Of a stretch of DNA of 64,000 nt, positions 17,430 to 27,156 are shown one piece after another (the first letter of the stretch is position 1; each line of letters begins with the position of its first letter). Both the position numbers and the translations under genes were made by a program. The stretch comes from Bradyrhizobium sp. AT1 (lineage in GTDB: Bacteria > Pseudomonadota > Alphaproteobacteria > Rhizobiales > Xanthobacteraceae), in NCBI RefSeq assembly GCF_001590795.1, contig NZ_JXDL01000001.1, positions 7,070,154 to 7,134,153 of the forward strand. The letters run 5' to 3'. Below the pieces are notes generated by a model that did not search any database, was not told where the DNA came from, and worked only from the letters and a program-made list of their open reading frames with translations.

Positions 17430-19801
17430 GCACACCGCTGACCTCGCTCGACCGTCCCAATTCCTACATCGGCCGCTCCGTGCCACGCCCGAACGCCAAG
17501 CGCTTGCTGGCCGGGCGGGGGCGCTATGTCAGCGATCTCAAGCTGCCGCGCATGCTCCATGCCGCGTTCCTGCGCAGCCCGCATGCGCATGCGAAAATCG
17601 GCTCGATCAATACTGAGCCGGCGCGCGGGGTCGAAGGCGTTCACCTCGTCGCCACCGGCGAGGATCTCGCCAAGCTCTGCACGCCGTGGACAGGAACGCT
17701 CGACCATTTCAAGGGCATGACCTCCGCGCCGCAATGGCCGCTGCCGCTGGATCGCGTGGTCTGGGCCGGGCAGGCCGTGGTCGCGGTCGTCGCCGAGAGC
17801 CGGGCGATCGCCGAAGATGCGCTGGAGCTGATCGAGATCGATTACGAAGACCTCCCCGTCGTCGTCGATATCGACAGCGCGCGCGTCGCGGGCGGTCCAC
17901 TGGTCAATCCCGGCAGTGCCAACAACACCTGCTTCCGAAGTCAGCTCGACAGCGGCACTGTGGACGATGCCTTTGCGCATGCTGCACACGTCGTGGAAGA
18001 AGAATTCACGTTTGGCCGCCACACTGCGGTGACGCTCGAGCCGCGCGCGATCGTCGCGGATTACGATCCTGCCGCCGGCGCGCTCATCGTGCATCACGCC
18101 ACGCAGACGCCGTATCAGTTTCAAGACCTCTATTCGCGCCATTACGGCATTCCGGAGGCCCGCGTCCGGGTGATCGCGACCGATATCGGCGGCTCGTTCG
18201 GGATGAAGCTGCATGTCTATCACGAGGACATGGCAGTGGTCGGCCTCTCGATCCTGCTCGGGCGGCCCGTGAAATTCGTTGCCGATCGCATGGAATCCTT
18301 CGTCTCCGACATCCACGCGCGCGACCATCGCGTCCGCGCCCGCATGGCGCTCGACGCCAAGGGCGAGATCCTGGCGATGGATGTGCTTGACCTCACCGCG
18401 ATTGGCGCGTTCTCGACCTACCCGCGCACCAGCGTGGTCGAGGGCAACCAGGTGATCCGCCTGATCGGCGCGCCCTATCGCTTCAGGAACTACCGCGCTA
18501 CGCTGGAGGTGATCTTCCAGAACAAGGTGCAGACCAGCCAGTACCGCGCCGTCGGCCATCCCATCGCTTGCGCCGTCACCGAGCGGCTGATGGACATGGC
18601 CGCAAGCAAGATCGGCCTCGATCCCTTCGCCATCCGCGCGCAGAACGTGATTCCAGACGATGCCTATCCGCAGACCTCACCGACCGGCTACCGCTTCGAG
18701 GCGCTGTCGCATCAGGCCTGTCTGAAGCGTCTGCATGAGATCATGGACTATGACGGCTTGCGCGCCGAGCAGGCCGATTTGCGCAAGCGCGGCATCTATC
18801 GCGGCATCGGGATTGCGGCCTTCGTCGAGATCACCAATCCCAGTCCCGCCTTCTATGGTGTCGGAGGTGCGCGCATCTCCTCGCAGGACGGCGCGATTCT
18901 CAGCCTGACGCCCTCCGGCGAAGTTCGTTGCATGATTTCGGTCACCGAGCAGGGGCAGGGCACTGAAGCTATCATCAGCCAGATCGTGGCCGATCAGCTC
19001 GGGGTCGCGCAGGAGCACGTCAAGGTCATCACCGGGGATACCGAGGTGACTCCGCATGGCGGCGCCACCTGGGCCTGCCGCGGCGCCGGCATCGGCGGCG
19101 AGACCGCGCTGCAGGCGACGCGCGCGCTCAAGCGCAACATCCTGGAGATCGCGGCGCTCATTCTGCAGGAGCAGCCCTCGGCGCTCGATATCATCGACGG
19201 CGAGGTCGTGGACGCCGCGACACGCAAGCCGCGCCTGCCGATCGCCGAGATCGCGCGCATCGCCTATTTCCGCTCCGACACGCTGCCGCCGGGCACGCAG
19301 GCGCAGCTCACCGTCAGCCATCATTTCGCGCCGCAAGGTTATCCGTTTGCTTTCACCAACGGCATCCAGGGCTGCGTGCTGGACGTCGATGTTGAGACCG
19401 GCCTCGTCAAGCTGCTGAAGCATTTCATCGTCGAGGATTGCGGTCGTGTCATCAATCCCATGCTGGTCGACGAGCAGCTCCGCGGCGGTATCGTGCAGGG
19501 GCTCGGCGCGGCGCTGTTCGAGGAGTGTCGTTACAGCGACACTGGCCAGCTCATGAACGGCTCGCTCGCCGACTATCTCGTGCCGATGCCGATGGAGATG
19601 CCCGACATCGTCATCGCACATGTCGAGACGCCGACGGCCGACACCGTGCTGGGCGCCAAGGGCGTCGGCGAGGCCGGCACCGCGGCGGCGTCCGCTTGCG
19701 TGCTCAACGCTGTCAACGATGCGCTCGCGCCGTTCGATGCCACGATCAATTCGATGCCGATTACGCCCGCAAAAGTCCTGAAAGCCCTGAAGCGCCTCTA
19801 G
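17426..19801 (+). CDS. Molybdenum hydroxylase molybdopterin-binding (large) subunit
   Basis: The catalytic subunit (791 residues) that binds the molybdopterin cytosine dinucleotide cofactor and hydroxylates a substrate with water. It has the a/b hammerhead start (NSYIGRSVPRPNAKRLLAGR), IGGSFGMK, an EQGQGTEA block and the catalytic Glu in GAKGVGEAGTAAA. The active-site segment reads QYRAVGHPIACA, not the AYRCSFR of true CO dehydrogenase, so CO is not the substrate. Linkage to a Liv-type importer suggests a small organic compound, perhaps an N-heterocycle or purine, brought in by the next genes. Confidence 0.92.
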   Translation: MSTPLTSLDRPNSYIGRSVPRPNAKRLLAGRGRYVSDLKLPRMLHAAFLRSPHAHAKIGSINTEPARGVEGVHLVATGEDLAKLCTPWTGTLDHFKGMTSAPQWPLPLDRVVWAGQAVVAVVAESRAIAEDALELIEIDYEDLPVVVDIDSARVAGGPLVNPGSANNTCFRSQLDSGTVDDAFAHAAHVVEEEFTFGRHTAVTLEPRAIVADYDPAAGALIVHHATQTPYQFQDLYSRHYGIPEARVRVIATDIGGSFGMKLHVYHEDMAVVGLSILLGRPVKFVADRMESFVSDIHARDHRVRARMALDAKGEILAMDVLDLTAIGAFSTYPRTSVVEGNQVIRLIGAPYRFRNYRATLEVIFQNKVQTSQYRAVGHPIACAVTERLMDMAASKIGLDPFAIRAQNVIPDDAYPQTSPTGYRFEALSHQACLKRLHEIMDYDGLRAEQADLRKRGIYRGIGIAAFVEITNPSPAFYGVGGARISSQDGAILSLTPSGEVRCMISVTEQGQGTEAIISQIVADQLGVAQEHVKVITGDTEVTPHGGATWACRGAGIGGETALQATRALKRNILEIAALILQEQPSALDIIDGEVVDAATRKPRLPIAEIARIAYFRSDTLPPGTQAQLTVSHHFAPQGYPFAFTNGIQGCVLDVDVETGLVKLLKHFIVEDCGRVINPMLVDEQLRGGIVQGLGAALFEECRYSDTGQLMNGSLADYLVPMPMEMPDIVIAHVETPTADTVLGAKGVGEAGTAAASACVLNAVNDALAPFDATINSMPITPAKVLKALKRL

Positions 19802-19834
19802 AAGAGACAATTGAAAAAGACATTGGAGGATATC

Positions 19835-21076
19835 ATGCCCAAATCCGGTTCGACGTCGAAGATAACCCGCCGCACCGCGCTCGCCGGCCTCTCGGCCGGC
19901 GCGGCCCTGCTCGCCATGCCCAGGATCGGCCGCGCCGCCGACGAGACCATCCGCATCGGCTTTCCGACGCCGCTGACCGGCCCGTTCGCCGCGGAAGCGC
20001 GCGACCAGGTCAAATGCGCCGAGCTCGCGGTCAAGCTCGTCAACGACAAGGGCGGCATCGGCGGCCGCAAGGTCGAGCTCCTGGTACGTGACGACAAGCT
20101 CAATGCCGGCGAGGCCGCGACGCGCACCCTCGAGCTGATCGAGAAGGACAAGGTCCATGCCGTGGTCGGCGCGCTCTCCAGCGCCGTGCAGCTCGCGGTC
20201 AACGAGGTCACGCGCGCCCGTGGCGTGATCTACGTCTCGATCAGCCAGTCCGACACCATCAACGAGGCCAAGGATTTCAGCAAATACACCTTCCATGAGG
20301 CGCTCAATCCGCACATGACGACCGCAGCGGTGGCGCGGCAGACCCTGAAGAAGGGCATGAAGGTTGCCCATCTCGTCGCGGACTATGCCTATGGTCACGA
20401 GATGCTGCGCGGCTTCAAGCGTGCGCAGGCGGCGATCGGCGCGGACAATGTCGGCGAGATCCTGCATCCGTTCGGCGCTGCCGACTATTCCACCTTCATG
20501 CCGCGCCTGATGTCGATGCGGCCGGACGTGCTGTGCATCTCCAATTTCGGCCGCGATCAGGCCAATGCGATCAAGCAGGCGGTGGATTTCGGCGTCAAGC
20601 AGCAGATGAAGATCGTCGTGCCCGTCATCCTGCACAACCAGCGCCTCGCCGTCGGCCCCGACGTGTTCGAAGGCGTGGTCGGCGGCGCCAATTACTATTG
20701 GGGCCTGGAGGGGCAGAGCAAGTCGGCGGCCGCCTTCAACGCGGCGTTCAAGGCCGCCAACGGCGGCGCGATCCCGACCGATTACGGCGCCTACGGCTAT
20801 TCCGGCGTCGGATCCCTGCTGGCCGCCATGCAGACGGCCGGCGGCACCGATACCGACAAGGTCGTCGATGCCCTGGAGAAGCTGCAATACGATCTGACCA
20901 AGGGCCCGCAGCATTACCGCAAATGCGACCATCAATCGGTGCAGTCGGTGCTGGTGCTGGAGTCCAAGAAGAAGTCGGCGATGGCGGGCGACAATGATCT
21001 GTTCGCCGTCCTCGCCAACGACACCGGCTCCGACGACATGCTGCGATCCTGCAGCGAGCTCGGCCACGCGACCTGA
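19835..21076 (+). CDS. ABC importer periplasmic binding protein, branched-chain/amide type
   Basis: A 413-residue periplasmic binding protein of the LivJ-like family. The start at 19835 follows GGAGGATATC. A twin-arginine-like export signal (TRRTALAGLSAGAALLA) precedes the mature start DETIRIGFPTPLTGPFA. It begins 33 bases after the molybdenum subunit gene and precedes both permeases and both ATPases. It presumably binds the substrate of the hydroxylase; the ligand is unknown. Confidence 0.92.
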   Translation: MPKSGSTSKITRRTALAGLSAGAALLAMPRIGRAADETIRIGFPTPLTGPFAAEARDQVKCAELAVKLVNDKGGIGGRKVELLVRDDKLNAGEAATRTLELIEKDKVHAVVGALSSAVQLAVNEVTRARGVIYVSISQSDTINEAKDFSKYTFHEALNPHMTTAAVARQTLKKGMKVAHLVADYAYGHEMLRGFKRAQAAIGADNVGEILHPFGAADYSTFMPRLMSMRPDVLCISNFGRDQANAIKQAVDFGVKQQMKIVVPVILHNQRLAVGPDVFEGVVGGANYYWGLEGQSKSAAAFNAAFKAANGGAIPTDYGAYGYSGVGSLLAAMQTAGGTDTDKVVDALEKLQYDLTKGPQHYRKCDHQSVQSVLVLESKKKSAMAGDNDLFAVLANDTGSDDMLRSCSELGHAT

Positions 21077-21086
21077 AGCCTGGCCG

Positions 21087-21962
21087 ATGGACCTGTCGCT
21101 GATCATCATGCAGCTTCTCTCCGGGATCGCCCTTGGGGCGGTCCTGGTGATCACTGCGCTTGGACTGACGATCGTGTTCGGCATGCTCGGGGTCGTGAAT
21201 TTCGCTCATGGCGCGCTGTTCATGATCGGGGCCTATGCGGGGCTGTATCTGGCCTCGCTCACCGGCAGCTTCTGGTGGGGGCTCCTGCTGGCGCCTATTC
21301 TGATCGGCGCCTTCGGCATGCTGATCGAGTTCGTCCTGATCCGCCGGCTCTATGGCCGTTCGATCGATGATCCGCTGTTGCTCACCTTCGGCCTCAGCTA
21401 CGTCCTGGTCGAGGGCGTGCGCATCGTGTTCGGCAGCGACGGCATTCCGTTTCCAACCCCGCCGCAACTGATCGGCGTGCTTGATCTCGGCATCGGCTTC
21501 TTCCCGCGCTACCGCCTGTTCGTCATCGTGCTGGTCGCCGTGGTGCTGCTGGCGCTCTGGCTGGCACTGGAGAAGACCCGCGTTGGCCTGATCGTGCGTG
21601 CCGGTGCGCGCGATCCCGTCATCATGCAGGTGCTGGGTGTCGATATCGGCCGGGTGTGGCTTGCGATCTTCGGCCTCGGCGTCGGGCTCGCCGCGCTCGG
21701 TGGCGTGCTGGCAGGTCCCATGCGCAGCGTCAATCCGGAGATGGGCTCGCTGGTGCTGGCCGAAGCTTTTGTCGTCACCGTGATCGGCGGTCTCGGCTCG
21801 ATCGTGGGCGCGGTGGTGGCCGGTCTGATGGTCGGCATCTCCATCAGCCTGGTGGCGCTGTTCGCTCCTGAAATGGCGACCATCGTGATGTTCGCGCTGA
21901 TGGCGGTGGTGCTTTTGATCCGCCCGCAAGGCCTGTTCGGCGTCAGGGGGAGGACGGCATGA
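21087..21962 (+). CDS. ABC importer permease, LivH type
   Basis: A membrane permease of 291 residues with about eight hydrophobic segments. It has the LivH family motif GLTIVFGMLGVVNFAHGALFM near the N-terminus and GGLGSIVGAVVAGLMVG near the C-terminus. The ATG at 21087 sits 8 bases after the binding-protein stop, and the end overlaps the LivM-type gene (ATGA). Confidence 0.93.
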   Translation: MDLSLIIMQLLSGIALGAVLVITALGLTIVFGMLGVVNFAHGALFMIGAYAGLYLASLTGSFWWGLLLAPILIGAFGMLIEFVLIRRLYGRSIDDPLLLTFGLSYVLVEGVRIVFGSDGIPFPTPPQLIGVLDLGIGFFPRYRLFVIVLVAVVLLALWLALEKTRVGLIVRAGARDPVIMQVLGVDIGRVWLAIFGLGVGLAALGGVLAGPMRSVNPEMGSLVLAEAFVVTVIGGLGSIVGAVVAGLMVGISISLVALFAPEMATIVMFALMAVVLLIRPQGLFGVRGRTA

Positions 21963-22957
21963 GCGGACCATCCAGCGGCGAGCTTCTCGCCAAGCCTGCG
22001 CCGGGCGGGCTCGGGCGGCTTCTCGACCACCGCGTGCTGCTCTCCATCGCGGTGCTGGCCATCTTGCCCTGGCTGCTGCCGTCCAAGGCGCTGGCGGTCA
22101 ACGTCCTGATCTACGGCGTCGTGGTGATGGGCTACAATCTGCTGTTCGGCTACACCGGGCTGTTGTCGTTCGGCCAGGCGGCGTTCTTCGGTGCCGGCGC
22201 CTACTTCACCGGCATTGCAATCGGCCGCTACGGTGTGCCGTGGTTTGCCGCGGTCGCGATTGCCGTGCTGCTCAGTACCTGTCTTGCGGCTGTGATCGGC
22301 ATTGTTTCGACGCGCACCCGCGGCATCTACTTCTCGATGGTGACGCTCGCTCTGGCGCAACTGGTCTACTACGTCGCGCTCCAGGCGTCGTCCTTCACCG
22401 GCGGCGAGAACGGCCTGCGCGGTTTCACCGTCGACCGCATCAGCCTGTTCGGCCTCCAGGTCAATTTCCTCGACCCCGTCAACAAATACTACGTGCTGAT
22501 GGCCTTCGCGGGCTTGGCGATGTGGTTCCAGTCGCGCATTCTCAACTCGCCGTTCGGGGCGGTCATCGAGGCCATCCGCGAGAACGAGCAGCGCGCGCGG
22601 GCCTGCGGATACGATGTCGAGCGCAGCAAGCTGGTCGTGTTCATGCTGTCGGGCGCGATCTCTTCCCTCGGCGGCTGCATGCTGGCGCTGCATCTGTCGA
22701 TCGTGCCGCTCGACATTCTGCACTACCAGACCTCGGGCATGATCGTGATGATGGTGCTGCTCGGCGGCGCCCGCAGCTTCTTCGGGCCCTTTGTCGGCGC
22801 GGCGAGCTTCCTGATCCTGGAGGATGTCATCTCGCTGTGGACGCCGCATTGGCAGATCTTCGTCGGCGCGATCTTCGTGCTGTTCGTGCTGTTCCTGCCC
22901 AAGGGCATCTGGGGCACGCTGTTGGATGCCATCGGCGTCGGAAAGGCGCGGCCATGA
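21959..22957 (+). CDS. ABC importer permease, LivM type
   Basis: The second permease, 332 residues, with about nine hydrophobic segments. LLFGYTGLLSFGQAAFFGAG and the cytoplasmic EAIRENEQRARACGYDV loop are diagnostic of LivM. It overlaps both neighbours by 4 bases. Confidence 0.93.
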   Translation: MSGPSSGELLAKPAPGGLGRLLDHRVLLSIAVLAILPWLLPSKALAVNVLIYGVVVMGYNLLFGYTGLLSFGQAAFFGAGAYFTGIAIGRYGVPWFAAVAIAVLLSTCLAAVIGIVSTRTRGIYFSMVTLALAQLVYYVALQASSFTGGENGLRGFTVDRISLFGLQVNFLDPVNKYYVLMAFAGLAMWFQSRILNSPFGAVIEAIRENEQRARACGYDVERSKLVVFMLSGAISSLGGCMLALHLSIVPLDILHYQTSGMIVMMVLLGGARSFFGPFVGAASFLILEDVISLWTPHWQIFVGAIFVLFVLFLPKGIWGTLLDAIGVGKARP

Positions 22958-23709
22958 GCGGCGAGCTGCTTCGCGCCGAAGGGATCGGCAAGCGCTTCGG
23001 CGGCTTCGTCGCGCTCGAAGGCATCAGCGTGTCGTTCGCGGCCGGCCAGCTCACCTCGATCATCGGGCCGAACGGCGCCGGCAAGAGCACGTTCTTCAAC
23101 ATCCTCTCGGGCGCGCTGACGCCGAGCTCCGGCAAGCTGCATTTCAGGGGACGCAAGCTCAACGGCTTGCCGCAGCACCGCTTCGTGCATCAGGGCATCT
23201 CGCGCTCCTACCAGATCACGAACATCTTCCCCGATTTGTCCGTGCATGAGAACGTGCGCGTGGCAGTCCAGGCCCTCACCGTGAGCTACGACATCTGGCG
23301 GAATCGCGCCCGGCTGACCGAACTGCAGGCGCGAGCCGACGCGGCACTCGACGCGGTGGGCCTTCTCGGCAAGCGGAACGAACTCGCAAAGTTCCTGTCG
23401 CACGGCCAGCAGCGCGCGCTCGAGATCGCGATCGCGCTGGTCTCCGAGCCGGAATTGTTGCTGCTCGACGAGCCGACCGCCGGCATGGGACCGGAAGAGA
23501 CTAAGGACATGGTCGCGCTGCTCGAGCGGCTCGCCGACAAGCGCACCGTGCTCCTGGTGGAGCACAAGATGAAGATGGTGCTGGGCCTGTCCAAGCGCGT
23601 CGTGGTGCTGCATCACGGCCGCCTGCTCGCGGACGGCGCGCCCGACGAGATCAGGAGCAATCCGGAAGTCCGCCGGGTCTATCTCGGACAGAGTGAAGGC
23701 TATGGCTGA
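22954..23709 (+). CDS. ABC importer ATPase, LivG type
   Basis: An ATPase of 251 residues with Walker A GPNGAGKST, the LivG-type R-S-Y-Q-I-T-N-I-F segment, Walker B LLLLDEPTAGMGPEE and switch His in LVEHKMKMV. The signature region reads FLSHGQQRALEIA, with His at the third signature position, as is common in this subfamily. The ATG at 22954 overlaps the LivM-type stop. Confidence 0.93.
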   Translation: MSGELLRAEGIGKRFGGFVALEGISVSFAAGQLTSIIGPNGAGKSTFFNILSGALTPSSGKLHFRGRKLNGLPQHRFVHQGISRSYQITNIFPDLSVHENVRVAVQALTVSYDIWRNRARLTELQARADAALDAVGLLGKRNELAKFLSHGQQRALEIAIALVSEPELLLLDEPTAGMGPEETKDMVALLERLADKRTVLLVEHKMKMVLGLSKRVVVLHHGRLLADGAPDEIRSNPEVRRVYLGQSEGYG

Positions 23710-24421
23710 GACCGCATTGCTCGAGATCGAGAACCTCCACGCCTGGTACGGCGCAAGCCATATCCTGCACGGCATCTCGCTGCACGTGAAGGAGGGCGAG
23801 GTGGTCGCCCTCGTCGGCCGCAACGGCGCCGGCAAGACCACGACCCTGCGGGCGATGATGGGCCTGATGCCGAAAGCGACGGGCCGCGTGCACTTTGCTG
23901 GCAGGGAGCTGCTGCCACTACGCGCCCATCAGCGCTTCCACCTGGGCCTTGCCTATGTGCCCGAGGAGCGCCGCATCGTCCCCGGCTTGTCCGTGCGCGA
24001 GAACCTGCGGCTCGGCCTGGTCGCGGCCGGCAGCGGCATCGAGGAACGCACGGCGATCGACGAGATTGCCGAGACCTTTCCGCGCCTGAAGGAACGCCTC
24101 GACCAGGAAGGCGTGACGCTCTCCGGCGGCGAGCAGCAGATGCTGGCGATCGCGCGCGCGCTGATCGCCAGGCCGAAGATGATCCTGTTGGATGAGCCCT
24201 CCGAGGGCATCATGCCGGTGCTCGTCGAGGAGATGGGCGTGCTGTTCCGCCGCCTGCGCGACGAGGGCAAGACCCTGCTGCTGGTGGAGCAGAACGTGGA
24301 ATGGGCGCTGCGGCTGGCCGACCGCGCCGTCATCATCGACCAGGGTGAGGTCGTCCATCAAAGCAGCGCGGCGGCGCTGCTCGCAGACAAGGACATCCAG
24401 GAGCGCTACTGCGCGGTCTGA
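23702..24421 (+). CDS. ABC importer ATPase, LivF type
   Basis: The second ATPase, 239 residues, with Walker A GRNGAGKTT, the LivF-typical YVPEERRIVPGLSV, signature LSGGEQQMLAIARAL and Walker B ILLDEPSEG. It overlaps the LivG-type stop and is last in the operon. Its stop is two bases from the stop of the convergent GGDEF/EAL gene. Confidence 0.93.
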   Translation: MAETALLEIENLHAWYGASHILHGISLHVKEGEVVALVGRNGAGKTTTLRAMMGLMPKATGRVHFAGRELLPLRAHQRFHLGLAYVPEERRIVPGLSVRENLRLGLVAAGSGIEERTAIDEIAETFPRLKERLDQEGVTLSGGEQQMLAIARALIARPKMILLDEPSEGIMPVLVEEMGVLFRRLRDEGKTLLLVEQNVEWALRLADRAVIIDQGEVVHQSSAAALLADKDIQERYCAV

Positions 24422-24423
24422 CG

Positions 24424-26433
24424 TCAGGCCACGACTTTGGCCGCGGCGCCGGCGAGGCGAAGTTCTTCCTTCGCCAGATAATCGCCAATCGCGTCCCCCG
24501 GCATGGGCTTTGCGAAATAATAGCCCTGGATGAAGTCGCACCCGAGGCGGCGCAATGTGTCGAGCTGGGCACGTGTCTCGACGCCCTCGACGACGCAGGC
24601 GATCTCCATGTCGTCGCACAGGCCCGTGAGCGATTTGATGATCTTGTAGCTCACGGGATTGTCGTTGATGTCGGAAACGAAGCTGCGGTCGACCTTGATC
24701 TTGTCCAGCGGCAGCCGGTGCACGTGGCTCAGCGAGGAATAGCCGGTGCCGAAATCGTCGAGCGAAACGCCGCATCCCATCGCCTTCAGCGTCGCGATCG
24801 ACTGCTGTGCGCGGATGAAGTCGAAAGTAACTGCGGTCTCGGTGATCTCGAAATCGATCCGGTGCGGAGACAGGCCGCTCTTCTCGATGATCGAGATCAG
24901 CGGCAGGATGCCCTCGGCGGCACAGACGTCGTGGGCGGACAGGTTGAACGACAGACGGATGTGATCGGGCCAGGTTCTGGCCGTCGCGAGCGCGCGCCTC
25001 AGCAGCGCCTGCGTGAGGGGACGGATCAGGCCGATGCGCTCGGCCGCCGGAATGAAGTCGGCCGGCGAGACCAGGCCAAGGCGGGAGCTGTGCCAGCGTG
25101 CCAGGACCTCGAAGCCCGCGGTGTGCTCGCTCATGGCATCGACGATCGGCTGGAACACCAGGTCCATCTCGGTGCTGAAATCGGCCGTGCGCAGCAAATT
25201 CTCGATGACGCCGCGGCTGCGGATCTCGGCCTCGAGCTCGCTCGAGAAGATCACGGTGCGGCCGCGCAGATGGCGCTTGGCATGATAGAGCGAGTAGTCG
25301 GCGCATTCGTAGAGCGCCTCCGACGTCGTCGCGGAGTACGGGAATAATGCGAAGCCGATCGAGCAGGACAGCCCGGTATGGGCGGTGTCGAGCTGGTAGG
25401 GCAGCCTGACCTGATCGCCGATGCGCTCGCCGAGCCGCATCAGGTCCGAATCCTCGGGGTCGCCGCACACGACGAGACCGAATTCGTCGCCGCCGAGCCG
25501 GGCCAACTCCACACGCTGCGGGCCAAAGCCCTCGCAAACCTCGCGAATGCGCCGGCCCGCTTCGATCAGGACGCGGTCGCCCACCGAGTGGCCGTAATTG
25601 TCGTTGATCGGCTTGAAGCCGTCGAGGTCGATGATCCCGACCGCGACCCGGACGTGCCGGCGCTCGGCGTCGGCAAAGGCGCTCGACAGCTCGGCGAAGA
25701 AGCGGCGGCGGTTCGGCAGCTCGGTGAGGGAATCCAGATTGGCAAGGCGGAAGTTCTCGTCCGAGAGCGCCTGCGTCGCGGCCTGCTGTGCGAGCAGCGA
25801 CTTGCGGCTGGCGACGAGGTCGGCGAAGTCGCGATAGTAGATGGTCAGCACCGTCACCATCGCGCCGGTGACCAGCAAATTGTTGACGGCCATCGCCTCT
25901 AGCGTCGGCTCGCCCGTGGCGAAGTAGAACACCACATAGGGTACGTCGACGACCAGGGTCACGATCAGTGCGGACGAACGCAGATGCATCAGCGAGAAGA
26001 TGCAGCCGATCACGGTCACCGCCATGTAGAAGGCAACCTGGCTCTTGGCAAAGGGATCGCCGTAGGGATAGAGCGCAAACGACCAGGCGGTGAAGCCCGC
26101 TGCGATCGGTGCCGCGATCCAGTTGGTGAGACGCAGACTGCGCAGGATGTCGGCGTCGTTGCGTACGACGTGGCGCTGCCGCAGCCACCAGAAGGTCCGA
26201 TAGCCCGCCACTGCGATCAGTGCGCCCGGCACGATCATGCTGAGCGAGGCGGGCGCCAGCGGAACATAGGTATAGGCGACAGCGATCGTGTTGGTGATCA
26301 GGATGAAGTAGAGCAGCGGGATCTGCTTGGAGAAGGCTTCGAACTGCGCGCGCGTGAGCTCAGGATTGTCGACCGGGACCCGGAACAGATCCACGACGGC
26401 GGCGAGATGAGACTTGAATCTGGCGACAGGCAT
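24424..26433 (-). CDS. Membrane-bound GGDEF/EAL cyclic-di-GMP protein
   Basis: A 669-residue protein with about six N-terminal hydrophobic segments (residues 36-200), a short coiled region, a GGDEF domain and an EAL domain. The diguanylate cyclase site is intact (GGDEF, residues 314-318), without an RxxD inhibitory site in the usual position. The phosphodiesterase domain has EVL in place of EAL (442-444) but keeps NLSAHD, FEITET, DDFGTGYSSL and EGVET, so it may still be active. It probably adjusts cyclic-di-GMP in response to a membrane signal. The ATG at 26433 is preferred over a TTG nine codons upstream. Confidence 0.92.
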   Translation of the reverse strand: MPVARFKSHLAAVVDLFRVPVDNPELTRAQFEAFSKQIPLLYFILITNTIAVAYTYVPLAPASLSMIVPGALIAVAGYRTFWWLRQRHVVRNDADILRSLRLTNWIAAPIAAGFTAWSFALYPYGDPFAKSQVAFYMAVTVIGCIFSLMHLRSSALIVTLVVDVPYVVFYFATGEPTLEAMAVNNLLVTGAMVTVLTIYYRDFADLVASRKSLLAQQAATQALSDENFRLANLDSLTELPNRRRFFAELSSAFADAERRHVRVAVGIIDLDGFKPINDNYGHSVGDRVLIEAGRRIREVCEGFGPQRVELARLGGDEFGLVVCGDPEDSDLMRLGERIGDQVRLPYQLDTAHTGLSCSIGFALFPYSATTSEALYECADYSLYHAKRHLRGRTVIFSSELEAEIRSRGVIENLLRTADFSTEMDLVFQPIVDAMSEHTAGFEVLARWHSSRLGLVSPADFIPAAERIGLIRPLTQALLRRALATARTWPDHIRLSFNLSAHDVCAAEGILPLISIIEKSGLSPHRIDFEITETAVTFDFIRAQQSIATLKAMGCGVSLDDFGTGYSSLSHVHRLPLDKIKVDRSFVSDINDNPVSYKIIKSLTGLCDDMEIACVVEGVETRAQLDTLRRLGCDFIQGYYFAKPMPGDAIGDYLAKEELRLAGAAAKVVA

Positions 26434-26808
26434 TGCAATACGAGCCCTGGATATCTTCAAAAACGCAAGCGATCTTGCACGGCGGGGGTAAAGGGCGCGT
26501 TAGATCGATCCCCTCGTCGCGGGTTGCGCGCGGCCACAGATGCTCCGGCCTGGTGCTCCAGTGAGGCCACGTTAAGCATAAGCCGCGGAAGAAGCCCGCG
26601 GTTTGGTTGCAAACGGCCGTAATAGGTGCAGCTACGTTCTGCTAACCATGTGAGAGAGCGCAACGTATTGCCGCACCGCCGATGTGAGAGCTGCTCGTCG
26701 AAAATGCTCCGACAGGCCGGGCGCATAGCTCGCACGCTCAGCCGGTTCGACGAACGGATTCGGTGCGCCGTTCGACAACGGCGGCGCGGCGGCTGGAAGC
26801 CGGAGCGC
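26434..26808. other. Intergenic stretch without recognised content
   Basis: About 375 bases lie upstream of the GGDEF/EAL gene and downstream of the TonB-receptor fragment. I saw a short CCGCGG-containing hairpin near 26580-26605 but no gene, RNA or clear operator. Confidence 0.4.
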
Positions 26809-27093
26809 CTAGCGCCCGATCGTCACGCCGGCGGTCGAGCGCATGGCGTCCCCGAGGCTCGTCGCGTTCTTGTCGTCGAGTACGTCTCGCGTCAGCACGG
26901 TGGTCTGACCGGGCGTGTTGAGGACCGTCTCGCCGCGCGAGGAGGACAGCCGGTCGGCCTTGTAGGGTGCGGCCGGATCGGTGGCGGAGCCTGTCGCGTG
27001 CGGTTGGCGCGACCGCTTGCCGGGCGCCGCAACGGCGGCTTGCGAGACATAGAGGGCGGTGATCACGACCAGCAGCAACGAGCTTGCGCGCAT
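26809..27093 (-). CDS. Short exported protein: N-terminal fragment of a TonB-dependent receptor plug
   Basis: The 94-residue product has a signal peptide ending AVAAPG. Its last 45 residues (from YKADRLSSSRGETVLNTP to VTIGR) match the beginning of the plug domain of catecholate-siderophore receptors: TVLTRDVLDDKNATSLGDAMRSTAGVT. It then stops, with no barrel in any frame downstream. It is either a decayed receptor (pseudogene remnant) or a retained short protein; the clean signal peptide and start context favour continued expression. It cannot work as a receptor by itself. Confidence 0.6.
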   Translation of the reverse strand: MRASSLLLVVITALYVSQAAVAAPGKRSRQPHATGSATDPAAPYKADRLSSSRGETVLNTPGQTTVLTRDVLDDKNATSLGDAMRSTAGVTIGR

Positions 27094-27156
27094 ATGCGAT
27101 CTCCCTTGTCGGGATATCAGCCTAGCACATCAGGACAGCGATCGCGGAAGAAAGGA

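Noticed and set aside
17426..19801. Carbon monoxide dehydrogenase large subunit
   Set aside because: The AYRCSFR active-site loop of CO dehydrogenase is absent; the segment reads QYRAVGHP.
18677..21184. An 835-codon minus-strand frame across the molybdenum subunit and binding-protein genes
   Set aside because: It spans two recognisable plus-strand genes and has no domain, signal or ribosome site.
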